NCBI RefSeq assembly: GCF_013404595.1
Contig: NZ_JABVAX010000001.1
Span: 654,646 to 718,645, forward strand
DNA length: 64,000 nucleotides
Direction of reading: 5' to 3'
From: Jannaschia marina
Lineage (GTDB): Bacteria > Pseudomonadota > Alphaproteobacteria > Rhodobacterales > Rhodobacteraceae
Shown: one piece after another, positions 10,197 through 17,039 of the stretch
Position numbering within the stretch: position 1 is the first letter of the stretch
How the letters are laid out: each line of letters opens with the position of its first letter
Translations under genes and position numbers: made by a program
The notes under the pieces: generated by a model
What the model saw: only the letters and a program-made list of their open reading frames with translations
The model's database searches: none
Told to the model about the DNA's origin: nothing

Positions 10197-10243
10197 GGAC
10201 GTACTCTGCCGGTCCGGCGCGGCGCGCGCAACTCAGACCGTCA

Positions 10244-11296
10244 TCAGACCGCCTGCCAGAGCCAGACACCGTCGTCGCGGGTGGTGCGGGTGACGCGGCC
10301 CGTCAGATGCAGGTGCCGCAGATGGGCGATCGCCTCGAAGAAGGCGAGGCCGTAGAGTGCGCCTTCCACCCTGCGCTTGAAGAGCGGCGCGAAGCACGCG
10401 CCGCCGGTGCGCGGCACGTCGAGGTGCGCCTCCAGCCGGTCGAGCGCGGTGACGTGATTCTGCCGCAGGCTCGCCATGCGCTTGGGCAGGCCGCGATAGG
10501 GCAGCTTGTGCCCGGGCAGGACCAAATGATCTGGCCGGGCGAGCGGCGCGAGCCGGTCGCAGGCGGCGAGCCAGTCGCCGATGGGGTCGGCATTGGCTTC
10601 CGTCGGGTAGAGGCCAAGGTTCGGGGAGATGCCCGGCAGAAGTTGATCGCCGCCCAGAACGAGGTCGCCGCCCATCTCGTAGAGGACCGCATGTTCCGCC
10701 GCGTGCCCGTCGCCGCGCGCCACGTGCCAGCGGCGATTGCCGAGCGTGACCTCCTCGCCCTCCCGCAGTCGGGTGAAGCCGAGCGGAAGGGGGGCGACGA
10801 TGTCGGCGAAGTTGAACGGCCGCTCGGTCGCGCGCGCGGCCAGAATGTCCGGGTCCATGCCCCAGCGGCGGCAGAACTCTATGGTTTCGGCTGGCGGCAG
10901 CGGCTGATCGTCGAGGGTGAGCATCCGCGCCATGAGCCAGGCCGTGCGGGTCATCAGAAGCTCCGCGCCCTCGCCCTGCAGCCAGCCGGCCAGACCGACG
11001 TGATCGGGGTGGTGGTGCGTGACGAGAAGGCGCGTGATCGGCCGCCCGCCGAGCGGGCCCCCGCGCAGCCTGTCCACGATGGCCCGCGTCCGCTTCGTGT
11101 CGAAGCCCGTGTCGACCATCGCCCAGCCGTCGTCTTCGCGCAGGAAGTAGACGTTCACGTGATCGAGCGCCATCGGTAGCGGCAGTCGCGCCCAGAGGAC
11201 GCCCTCGGCCACCTCGACGGCCTCGCCCTCGGCGGGCGGCTCGGCCCAGGGGAACGTCAGGCCGGCATAGCCGTCGGGCAGGTCACTCTTTCCCAT
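10244..11296 (-). CDS. MBL-fold metallo-hydrolase
   Basis: A 350-residue metallo-beta-lactamase-fold hydrolase. The metal-binding motif HHHPDH is at residues 94-99, with further ligands likely in GDGHAAEHAV and GGDQLL, and LPGHKLPYRG near residue 260. The extra C-terminal helical domain (about residues 270-350) is typical of lactonase or glyoxalase II-like members that act on thioesters or lactones. The ribosome binding site (CAGGAAGAGG) lies inside a palindromic repeat element. It sits directly downstream of the acyl-CoA dehydrogenase gene, so a thioester substrate is possible but unproved. Confidence 0.88.
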   Translation of the reverse strand: MGKSDLPDGYAGLTFPWAEPPAEGEAVEVAEGVLWARLPLPMALDHVNVYFLREDDGWAMVDTGFDTKRTRAIVDRLRGGPLGGRPITRLLVTHHHPDHVGLAGWLQGEGAELLMTRTAWLMARMLTLDDQPLPPAETIEFCRRWGMDPDILAARATERPFNFADIVAPLPLGFTRLREGEEVTLGNRRWHVARGDGHAAEHAVLYEMGGDLVLGGDQLLPGISPNLGLYPTEANADPIGDWLAACDRLAPLARPDHLVLPGHKLPYRGLPKRMASLRQNHVTALDRLEAHLDVPRTGGACFAPLFKRRVEGALYGLAFFEAIAHLRHLHLTGRVTRTTRDDGVWLWQAV

Positions 11297-11304
11297 GTGC
11301 CGCC

Positions 11305-11385
11305 TCTTCCTGCCCGAAATACTCCGGGGAGCGCGAGGGGCTGGCCCCTCGTAAAAGGACGTAGCGCGAGGGGCCAGCCCCTCGC
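11305..11385. repeat. Two-hairpin palindromic intergenic element
   Basis: On the minus strand two palindromes with the core GAGGGGCTGGCCCCTC are separated by 15 nt and followed by GCTCCCCGGAGTATTTCGGG and CAGGAAGA. The copy at 29302-29386 has the same order, the same 15-nt spacer length and almost the same sequence outside the spacer. Here the AGGAAGAGG end supplies the ribosome binding site of the MBL hydrolase. Confidence 0.85.
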
Positions 11386-11395
11386 GTCGCCCGGC

Positions 11396-13066
11396 TCACG
11401 CCGCGATCACCTCGGTCGAGACGGCATAGAGCTCCTCCGCCCCGGTGCGGGCCTTGGCCATCTCGGCCATCGCTTCGGGCAGCATCCGGCCGGCGGCGTA
11501 ATTGGCCAGTGGCGCGCGCGCGGCGTCGGCGGCCGCCCCTTTCAGGTGGTAGTAGGCCCCGAGCACCCGCGCGAAGGCCGCAAGATAGGCCACGGCCCCG
11601 GCGAAGCGGTCCTGCATGTCCTGCGCGAGCATCCACTCGGTCAGCGCGCGCAGGTGCCCGGCCGCATCGGTGAGCGCCGCGTGGCCGAAGCCCTCGATCT
11701 CGTCGAGGAGGGCGTATGCCGCCGCGCCACCGTCCATCAGCTTGCGGCCCACGAGGTCCATCGCCTGAATGCCGTTCGTGCCTTCGTAAATCGCGGTGAC
11801 GCGCACGTCGCGGAGGTACTGCGCGGCCCCCGTCTCCTCGACGAAGCCCATGCCGCCGTGCACTTGGATCCCGTCCTGCGCGACCTTGATGCCGGTGTCG
11901 GTGCCGAAGGCCTTGGCGATGGGCGTCAGGAAGGCACCGCGCGCCTTCCAGGCGGCGTCGCCCGTGGCCTTGGCCATGTCGAGCGAAACGGCGCAGTCCA
12001 TCGCGATCGCGCGGGTCGCAAAGGTGTCGGCCTTCATGCCCAGAACCATGCGACGAACGTCGGCGTGTTCGAGGATGTGGTCGGCGTCGCGGCCGGTCTT
12101 GCCCTGCTTGCGGTCGAGCGCATAGCCGATGGCGTGCTGCATCGCGGCTTCGGCCACGCCGAGGCCCTGCACGCCCACGCCGAGGCGGGCGTTGTTCATC
12201 ATCGTGAACATCGCGGCCATTCCATCGTGCGGCTCGCCGACGAGCCAGCCGGTCGCGCCGTCGTACTCCATGACCGCGGTGGGCGATCCGTGCAGGCCGA
12301 GCTTGTGCTCGAGCGAGACGACCTTGAGCGTATTGGCGACGCCCACGCTTCCATCCTCGTTCGGCAGGCGCTTCGGGACCATGAAGAGCGAGATGCCCTT
12401 GGTGCCTGGCCCGGCATCGGGCAGGCGCGCGAGGACGAGGTGGCAGACGTTCTCGGAGAAGTCGTTATCGCCCCAGGAGATGTAGATCTTCTGCCCGGTC
12501 ACAGCATAAGTACCGTCGCCGTTCGGCTCGGCCTTCGTACGCAGCGCGCCGACGTCGGAGCCGGCCTGCGGCTCGGTCAGGTTCATCGTGCCGCACCACT
12601 CGCCGGAGATGAGCTTCGGGATGTAGAGGTCCTTGATCTCGTCGGAGGCGTGGGCTTCCAGCGCCTCGATCTGACCCTGCGTCATGAGCGGGTTGAGCTG
12701 CAGCGAGAGGCAGGCCGAGCTGATCATCTCGTTCACGCCCATCGTCAGCGTGATCGGCAGGCCCATGCCGCCGTGTTCGGGGTCGGCGGACATGCCGACC
12801 CAACCGCCCTCCGCGATGGCGGCGAAGCCCTCGGCGAACCCGGGCGACGTGCGCACGACGCCGTTCTCCAGCGTCGCGGGCGTCAGGTCACCGGCACGGT
12901 TCAGGGGGGCGAGCACCTCTTCGCACATCTTGCCGGCCTCGGTCAGGATCGCCTCGACCGTGTCGGGCGTGGCTTCGGCGAAGGTCTCGGTCGCGGCGAC
13001 TTTCTCGAAGCCGACGACGTGATCGAGGACGAAGCGCAGTTCGGAGACGGGCGCGCGATAGGGCAT
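11396..13066 (-). CDS. Acyl-CoA dehydrogenase, long form (DmdC/FadE-like)
   Basis: A 556-residue FAD acyl-CoA dehydrogenase, longer than the 380-residue classical enzymes because of a C-terminal helical extension seen in 3-methylmercaptopropionyl-CoA dehydrogenase and related proteins. FAD and substrate motifs are visible: MNLTEPQAGSDVGALRTKA, the Trp-containing KIYISWGDND, and the catalytic-base region IYEGTNGIQAMDLVGRK. It oxidises an acyl-CoA to the enoyl-CoA and passes electrons to ETF. The real substrate cannot be told from sequence. It may be co-transcribed with the MBL hydrolase downstream. Confidence 0.9.
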   Translation of the reverse strand: MPYRAPVSELRFVLDHVVGFEKVAATETFAEATPDTVEAILTEAGKMCEEVLAPLNRAGDLTPATLENGVVRTSPGFAEGFAAIAEGGWVGMSADPEHGGMGLPITLTMGVNEMISSACLSLQLNPLMTQGQIEALEAHASDEIKDLYIPKLISGEWCGTMNLTEPQAGSDVGALRTKAEPNGDGTYAVTGQKIYISWGDNDFSENVCHLVLARLPDAGPGTKGISLFMVPKRLPNEDGSVGVANTLKVVSLEHKLGLHGSPTAVMEYDGATGWLVGEPHDGMAAMFTMMNNARLGVGVQGLGVAEAAMQHAIGYALDRKQGKTGRDADHILEHADVRRMVLGMKADTFATRAIAMDCAVSLDMAKATGDAAWKARGAFLTPIAKAFGTDTGIKVAQDGIQVHGGMGFVEETGAAQYLRDVRVTAIYEGTNGIQAMDLVGRKLMDGGAAAYALLDEIEGFGHAALTDAAGHLRALTEWMLAQDMQDRFAGAVAYLAAFARVLGAYYHLKGAAADAARAPLANYAAGRMLPEAMAEMAKARTGAEELYAVSTEVIAA

Positions 13067-13139
13067 CTGGAACCTCCCAATTCAGGATGGGGACCGATAT
13101 AGGTCCGAAACTTGGCTCGAAACTAGGGTGCGCGCCCCC

Positions 13140-14108
13140 ATGGTATCAACCGAAACACAGCGTCACGGGCCCCGCGTCCTCACGCCGCAGCAGGTGCCGG
13201 AGGCGGCGGAGGTGCTGCGCGCGGGCGGGCTTCTCGCCTTCCCCACGGAGACGGTCTACGGCCTTGGCGCGGATGCCACCGACGGTCGGGCCGTCGCGCG
13301 GATCTTCGCGGCCAAGGGGCGGCCCGCGTTCAACCCGCTGATCGTCCACGTCCGCGACGCGGCCGCCGCGGAGGCCTTTGCACATTTCGGCGCCACCGCG
13401 CGCGACCTGGCCGCTCTATTCTGGCCCGGACCCCTGACGCTCGTGCTGCCGCTCCGCGCGGGCCACGGTCTGTCGCCTCTGGTGACGGCGGGCCTCGATA
13501 CGGTGGCCGTTCGGGTTCCGGCCGCGCCGCTCGCACGTGATCTGCTGCGCGCCACGGGGCGGCCCGTCGCCGCGCCGTCGGCCAATCCCTCGGGCCGGGT
13601 GTCGGCCACACGGGCGGCGCATGTGCTCGAGGGTCTTGGAGATCGCGTCGATGCGGTGCTTGATGGCGGGGCCTGCGCGGTCGGCCTTGAGTCGACGATC
13701 CTGCGCAGCGGGCCTCCCGCCCTCCTGCGCGAGGGCGGGCTTGCCGCCGAGGAGATCGAGGCGGCGCTCGGACACCCGTTGCCGCGCGACGTGACGCCCG
13801 GCAAAGTACAGGCCCCGGGTCAGCTTTCGTCGCATTACGCGCCCGCGCGGCCCGTGCGGCTCGATGTGACGGAGCCGTCACCCGATGCCGCCTGGCTTGG
13901 CTTCGGGCCAGTCAAGGGCGATCTCAGCCTCTCGCCCGACGGGGACGTGGTGGAGGCCGCGGCCAACCTCTTCGATCACCTGCACCGCATCGACGCGCTG
14001 GCCGCGTCTCAGGGCCGCGACCGCATCGACGTGGCCCCGATCCCCGAGGCGGGGCTCGGCCGCGCGATCAACGACCGGCTCCGCCGGGCCGCCGCGCCGC
14101 GCATGTGA
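13140..14108 (+). CDS. tsaC: L-threonylcarbamoyladenylate synthase (Sua5/TsaC family)
   Basis: Makes threonylcarbamoyl-AMP from Thr, bicarbonate and ATP for the t6A37 modification of tRNAs. At 322 residues it has the YrdC domain (FPTETVYGLGADATD, KGRPAFNPLIVHV, PSANPSGRVSATRAAHV) plus a C-terminal Sua5 domain (GQLSSHYAPARPVRLD), so it is the longer two-domain form. The ATG at 13140 was chosen; a GTG at 13128 in the same frame is an alternative that would add 4 residues. It is divergent from the acyl-CoA dehydrogenase gene. Confidence 0.93.
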   Translation: MVSTETQRHGPRVLTPQQVPEAAEVLRAGGLLAFPTETVYGLGADATDGRAVARIFAAKGRPAFNPLIVHVRDAAAAEAFAHFGATARDLAALFWPGPLTLVLPLRAGHGLSPLVTAGLDTVAVRVPAAPLARDLLRATGRPVAAPSANPSGRVSATRAAHVLEGLGDRVDAVLDGGACAVGLESTILRSGPPALLREGGLAAEEIEAALGHPLPRDVTPGKVQAPGQLSSHYAPARPVRLDVTEPSPDAAWLGFGPVKGDLSLSPDGDVVEAAANLFDHLHRIDALAASQGRDRIDVAPIPEAGLGRAINDRLRRAAAPRM

Positions 14109-14171
14109 TGCCATACTCATGCCGCAGGCGTGATTTCCTATGAGGGGCGTGTTTCGCTAGGCAGGTCCACG

Positions 14172-14969
14172 ATGTTGACCTTTTTTCGATTCCTTCTGCT
14201 GGCCGCGGCGCTGACGCTGATGACGCCGTTCGGCGCGCGTGCGCAGGTCTCCGACGTGTCGCAGGTGATCTCGGTCGAGGTCATGCCCGGCTGGCGGCGG
14301 ACCGACGGCAGCCATGTCGCCGGGCTGCGTATCCGGCTGAAACCGGGGTGGAAGACCTACTGGCGTACCGCCGGCAGCGCCGGGATCTCCCCGCAGATGG
14401 ATTGGCGCGGGTCGCGCAACGTGCGCTCGGTGACGCCGGCCTGGCCCACGCCAACGGTCTTCCGGCAGGGCAACGCGCTTTCCATCGGCTACGACAGCGA
14501 CTTCGTTCTGCCCCTCGTCGTGCAGCCCGGAGCCGGTGCGGCCGACCTGCGCGGCCGGCTCGACATCGGGGTCTGCGCCGATATCTGCCTGCCCGCGCGC
14601 GTGCAGGTCTCGGCGGTGCTCCCGCCGGCGGGGGCGACAGATACCGCGATCTCCGCCGCGCTCTCGGATCGGCCGCGGCAGGTAGCGGCGCGGGCCCGGT
14701 GCTTCCTGCGGCCCATCGACCACGGCTTCGCGATCACCGGTCAGATCGAGGTGCCCGCGCAGGGCCGCAACGAGACGGTGGTGTTCGAGATGGCGAACCC
14801 GAACGTCTGGGTCACCGATTCCGCGGTGACGCGGCGCGGAGGGCGCATCGACGCGACCGCGCAGCTGCTGGCCTCCGGCAATCGCGCCTTCACCGTCGAC
14901 CGCAGCCGCATCCGGATGACGGTGATCGGGTCGCGCGGGGCGGTGGAGGTGCGCGGGTGCACCGGATGA
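14172..14969 (+). CDS. Exported DsbD N-terminal-domain protein
   Basis: A 265-residue periplasmic protein with a clear signal peptide (cleavage after ARA, about residue 25). The rest resembles the N-terminal domain of the thiol:disulfide interchange protein DsbD, including the paired Cys in GVCADICLPA that take electrons in DsbD. It lacks the membrane and thioredoxin domains, so it is a stand-alone domain, a form common in Rhodobacterales. It may receive reducing power from a CcdA-like partner, which is not in the window. The ATG at 14172 was chosen because it begins the signal peptide. Confidence 0.85.
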   Translation: MLTFFRFLLLAAALTLMTPFGARAQVSDVSQVISVEVMPGWRRTDGSHVAGLRIRLKPGWKTYWRTAGSAGISPQMDWRGSRNVRSVTPAWPTPTVFRQGNALSIGYDSDFVLPLVVQPGAGAADLRGRLDIGVCADICLPARVQVSAVLPPAGATDTAISAALSDRPRQVAARARCFLRPIDHGFAITGQIEVPAQGRNETVVFEMANPNVWVTDSAVTRRGGRIDATAQLLASGNRAFTVDRSRIRMTVIGSRGAVEVRGCTG

Positions 14970-15063
14970 GCGCGCATCACGGCAAAATGTCGCGGTCTGC
15001 GCATCTTTCCCTTGAAGCCCCCGCCGCACCGCTCCAACTTATGAGTGGAAGAGGAGAGGACGC

Positions 15064-15204
15064 ATGGCATCCAGAAAGCCTACGCTCGGCAAGCTGATCG
15101 ACGCGGTGACGGACCGCCTGTCGGATCTTCTCGGCGCTCTGGCCCCAGAGCCCGATCGCATCCCGATCCCCGTCCGGACCGACGAGCGCGATCCGCGCCG
15201 CTAA
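15064..15204 (+). CDS. Small hypothetical protein, 46 residues
   Basis: A short gene with a very good ribosome binding site (GAGGAGAGG) just before the ATG. The product begins MASRKPTLGKLIDAVTDRLS, then LLGALAPEPDRIPIPVR and an Asp/Arg-rich tail. It has one likely amphipathic helix and no signal or membrane segment. It is followed by an intrinsic terminator at 15229-15260, which supports expression. I do not recognise the family. Confidence 0.55.
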   Translation: MASRKPTLGKLIDAVTDRLSDLLGALAPEPDRIPIPVRTDERDPRR

Positions 15205-15228
15205 CTGAGACAGTCTTGATTGGACGAT

Positions 15229-15260
15229 GCCGTGCCTCCCGGGGCGCGGCTTTTTCTTTT
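15229..15260 (+). terminator. Intrinsic terminator after the 46-residue gene
   Basis: GCCGTGCC (15229-15236) pairs with GGCGCGGC (15243-15250) with one G-U pair, followed by TTTTTCTTTT (15251-15260). The position, 24 bp after a TAA, fits the short gene upstream. Confidence 0.85.
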
Positions 15261-15273
15261 GGCGAACCGTGAT

Positions 15274-15292
15274 AGTCGGGCTCGACCCGACG
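15274..15292. repeat. Palindromic element, TCGGGCTCGACCCGA core
   Basis: The 15-bp palindromic core (15276-15290) lies between convergent genes. Close relatives lie at 24835-24853 and 61281-61300, also between convergent genes. They may be dispersed 3'-end elements. Confidence 0.6.
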
Positions 15293-15312
15293 ATCTCCTG
15301 GCTCGGGGCCTC

Positions 15313-15777
15313 TCAGGAGGCCGCGCGACGGAGCATGGGGCCGGCGACGGGGTGTTTCTTCGGCTTCACGTGCAGGCGCTGCAGCATCTCGGCCAGCTCC
15401 GGCTCATCGACCCGCTTCGCCGCTTCCTTGAGCGAGAACCAGCGGCGAACGCGCTGGTCCTTCTCCTTCCAGTTCGACTTCAACCTGTCGACGATCATCG
15501 GATAGACACGCACCCGGCAGGGCTGCTTCGTGCCGTCATCGAGCCGCTTGTCGTAGGAATAGGTCCCGAAGACCTCGCGCCCGATATGGCCTTTCGCGCC
15601 GGCCTCTTCCAGCGCCTCGATGGCGGCGGCGGCCCAGGGCTTGACGTCCTTCATCGTCCACCCCTTCGGCACGAGCCAGCGGCCCGTGTCGCGGGAGGTG
15701 ATCATCAGAACTTCGACCTTGTCCTTGTCGTTCCACCGCAGCGGTAGCGCCGCGATCTGCTCTCTTGCCTTTTTCAA
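15313..15777 (-). CDS. Nudix hydrolase with degenerate Nudix box (TTG start)
   Basis: A 154-residue Nudix-fold protein related to diphosphoinositol polyphosphate phosphohydrolases. The Nudix box region runs GWTMKDVKPWAAAAIEALEE. The EExG end is kept, but the first Glu is Val and the Arg of REUxEE is Ile. Activity may therefore be altered, although such variants are common in this branch. The start is a TTG at 15777-15775, chosen because AAGGAGAGG lies 4 bases upstream and no ATG fits better. The substrate is unknown; a nucleoside diphosphate derivative or polyphosphate is likely. Confidence 0.82.
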   Translation of the reverse strand: MKKAREQIAALPLRWNDKDKVEVLMITSRDTGRWLVPKGWTMKDVKPWAAAAIEALEEAGAKGHIGREVFGTYSYDKRLDDGTKQPCRVRVYPMIVDRLKSNWKEKDQRVRRWFSLKEAAKRVDEPELAEMLQRLHVKPKKHPVAGPMLRRAAS

Positions 15778-15849
15778 AGGTCCTCTCCTTGGACGCCGAG
15801 CGTCGGGGCGAAGTGTCGCACAAAAGTGATTCGCTTGCAAACCGGGGAC

Positions 15850-16515
15850 TTAGCCTGTCGCGAGCGCCTCCGCGAGGGCGGTGAGCGAGAAGACGCGGAT
15901 CGCAGGGCTGAAATCCGGGATCTCGGTCGTCTGGTAGCCGCCGTCGATATGGGCGTAGGCCACGCCCGCCGCCCGGGCCGTGTGCCAGTCGACGATCGTG
16001 TCGCCCACGTAGAGCGTGGTGTCCGCCGTCGCCCCGAGCGCTGCGATGACATGCAGGAGCGGTGCGGGATCGGGCTTGCGAACGGGCAGGCTATCGCCTC
16101 CGACGACCGCGTCGAAGGGACCGAGGGCCAGCGCCTCGAGGATCGTCCGCGTCGGGCGCGCGGGCTTGTTGGTGCAGAGCCCGAGATGCAGGCCACGTTC
16201 GTGCAGCACATCGAGCAAGGCCTGCGCGCCGGGGTAGGTCGTCGTGCCGCTCATCGGGTCGCGATTGTAGAGCGCGAGGAAGCGGTCGAGGGCCTGCGGA
16301 TAGGCCTCCGGCTCCGCGCCGGCCCACCGCAGGCAGCGTTCGACGAGTTTGGGCGCGCCGCTGCCGACGAAGCCGATGGTCGTGGGCAGATCCGGCTCCG
16401 GCAGGGACAGCTCCGCCATCAGTGCCGCGGCTGCCTGCTGCAGCCCCGGCGCGCTGTCGATGAGCGTGCCGTCGAGGTCGAAGACAACGGCGTCGAGCGA
16501 TGTCGGGACGCTCAC
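15850..16515 (-). CDS. gph: HAD-family phosphatase, phosphoglycolate phosphatase-like
   Basis: A 221-residue haloacid dehalogenase-type phosphatase. Motif I is FDLDGTLIDS with the nucleophile Asp13 and the acid Asp15. Motif II is LCTNKPA, the motif III Lys is in RKPDPAPL, and motif IV is YVGDTIVDW. It probably hydrolyses 2-phosphoglycolate or a similar small phosphate. The GTG start at 16515 overlaps the stop of the upstream cytochrome gene by 4 nt (GTGA), so it is the last gene of the molybdenum hydroxylase operon. That location is unusual for gph. Confidence 0.85.
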   Translation of the reverse strand: MSVPTSLDAVVFDLDGTLIDSAPGLQQAAAALMAELSLPEPDLPTTIGFVGSGAPKLVERCLRWAGAEPEAYPQALDRFLALYNRDPMSGTTTYPGAQALLDVLHERGLHLGLCTNKPARPTRTILEALALGPFDAVVGGDSLPVRKPDPAPLLHVIAALGATADTTLYVGDTIVDWHTARAAGVAYAHIDGGYQTTEIPDFSPAIRVFSLTALAEALATG

Positions 16516-17039
16516 GGGCAGGGCGCGCCGGCGTCGGCCCAGGCGAGGATCGCGGCGACCGTTTCCTCGGGCGTGCCCGGGGCCGGTTCCCGCCCTGGCC
16601 CGGGGTCCCACCCCCAAAGCACGAGCGGATCGTGGCTGACGTGATCCGCGACCTCCGCGATGGTGCGGCCGCCGTTCCGCTCCGGGTCCTTCAGCTGTTC
16701 GCAGATCTGCGCCGGCGTGCGGGCCGCCCATTGCATCTCGACCGGCGGCAGAGCCCAGCCTTCGGCCCCCGGCGCACTGCCCGGCAAAGTGCCGTTCCGC
16801 TCGGTATGGCAGGCGGAGCAGGGCACTGTCTCGATGCCCATCCGGCTCTCGCCGCCCTGCACGTGAAAGCCGTGGGGACGCGTACCGCCCGCGTCCGTCG
16901 ACCAGAGCGGAATGCCGTCGTCGCCGACATGGCAATTCGCGCAGCGGGGGTGCAGCAGCACCTCGGCGATCGGGTCGAACCCCTGTGCGGCGGCGGGCAG
17001 GGCAAAGGTCAGCGCGAGGAGCGCGAGCGTGGATCTCAT
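16512..17039 (-). CDS. Di-haem c-type cytochrome partner of the molybdenum hydroxylase
   Basis: A 175-residue exported cytochrome c. A signal peptide (about residues 1-18) is followed by two haem-binding motifs, CANCH at 33-37 and CSACH at 74-78. It overlaps the large subunit gene upstream by 4 nt (ATGA) and the phosphatase gene downstream by 4 nt. It is probably the periplasmic electron acceptor that takes electrons from the Moco and 2Fe-2S subunits to the respiratory chain. I infer that role from the operon; the haem motifs are seen directly. Confidence 0.85.
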   Translation of the reverse strand: MRSTLALLALTFALPAAAQGFDPIAEVLLHPRCANCHVGDDGIPLWSTDAGGTRPHGFHVQGGESRMGIETVPCSACHTERNGTLPGSAPGAEGWALPPVEMQWAARTPAQICEQLKDPERNGGRTIAEVADHVSHDPLVLWGWDPGPGREPAPGTPEETVAAILAWADAGAPCP

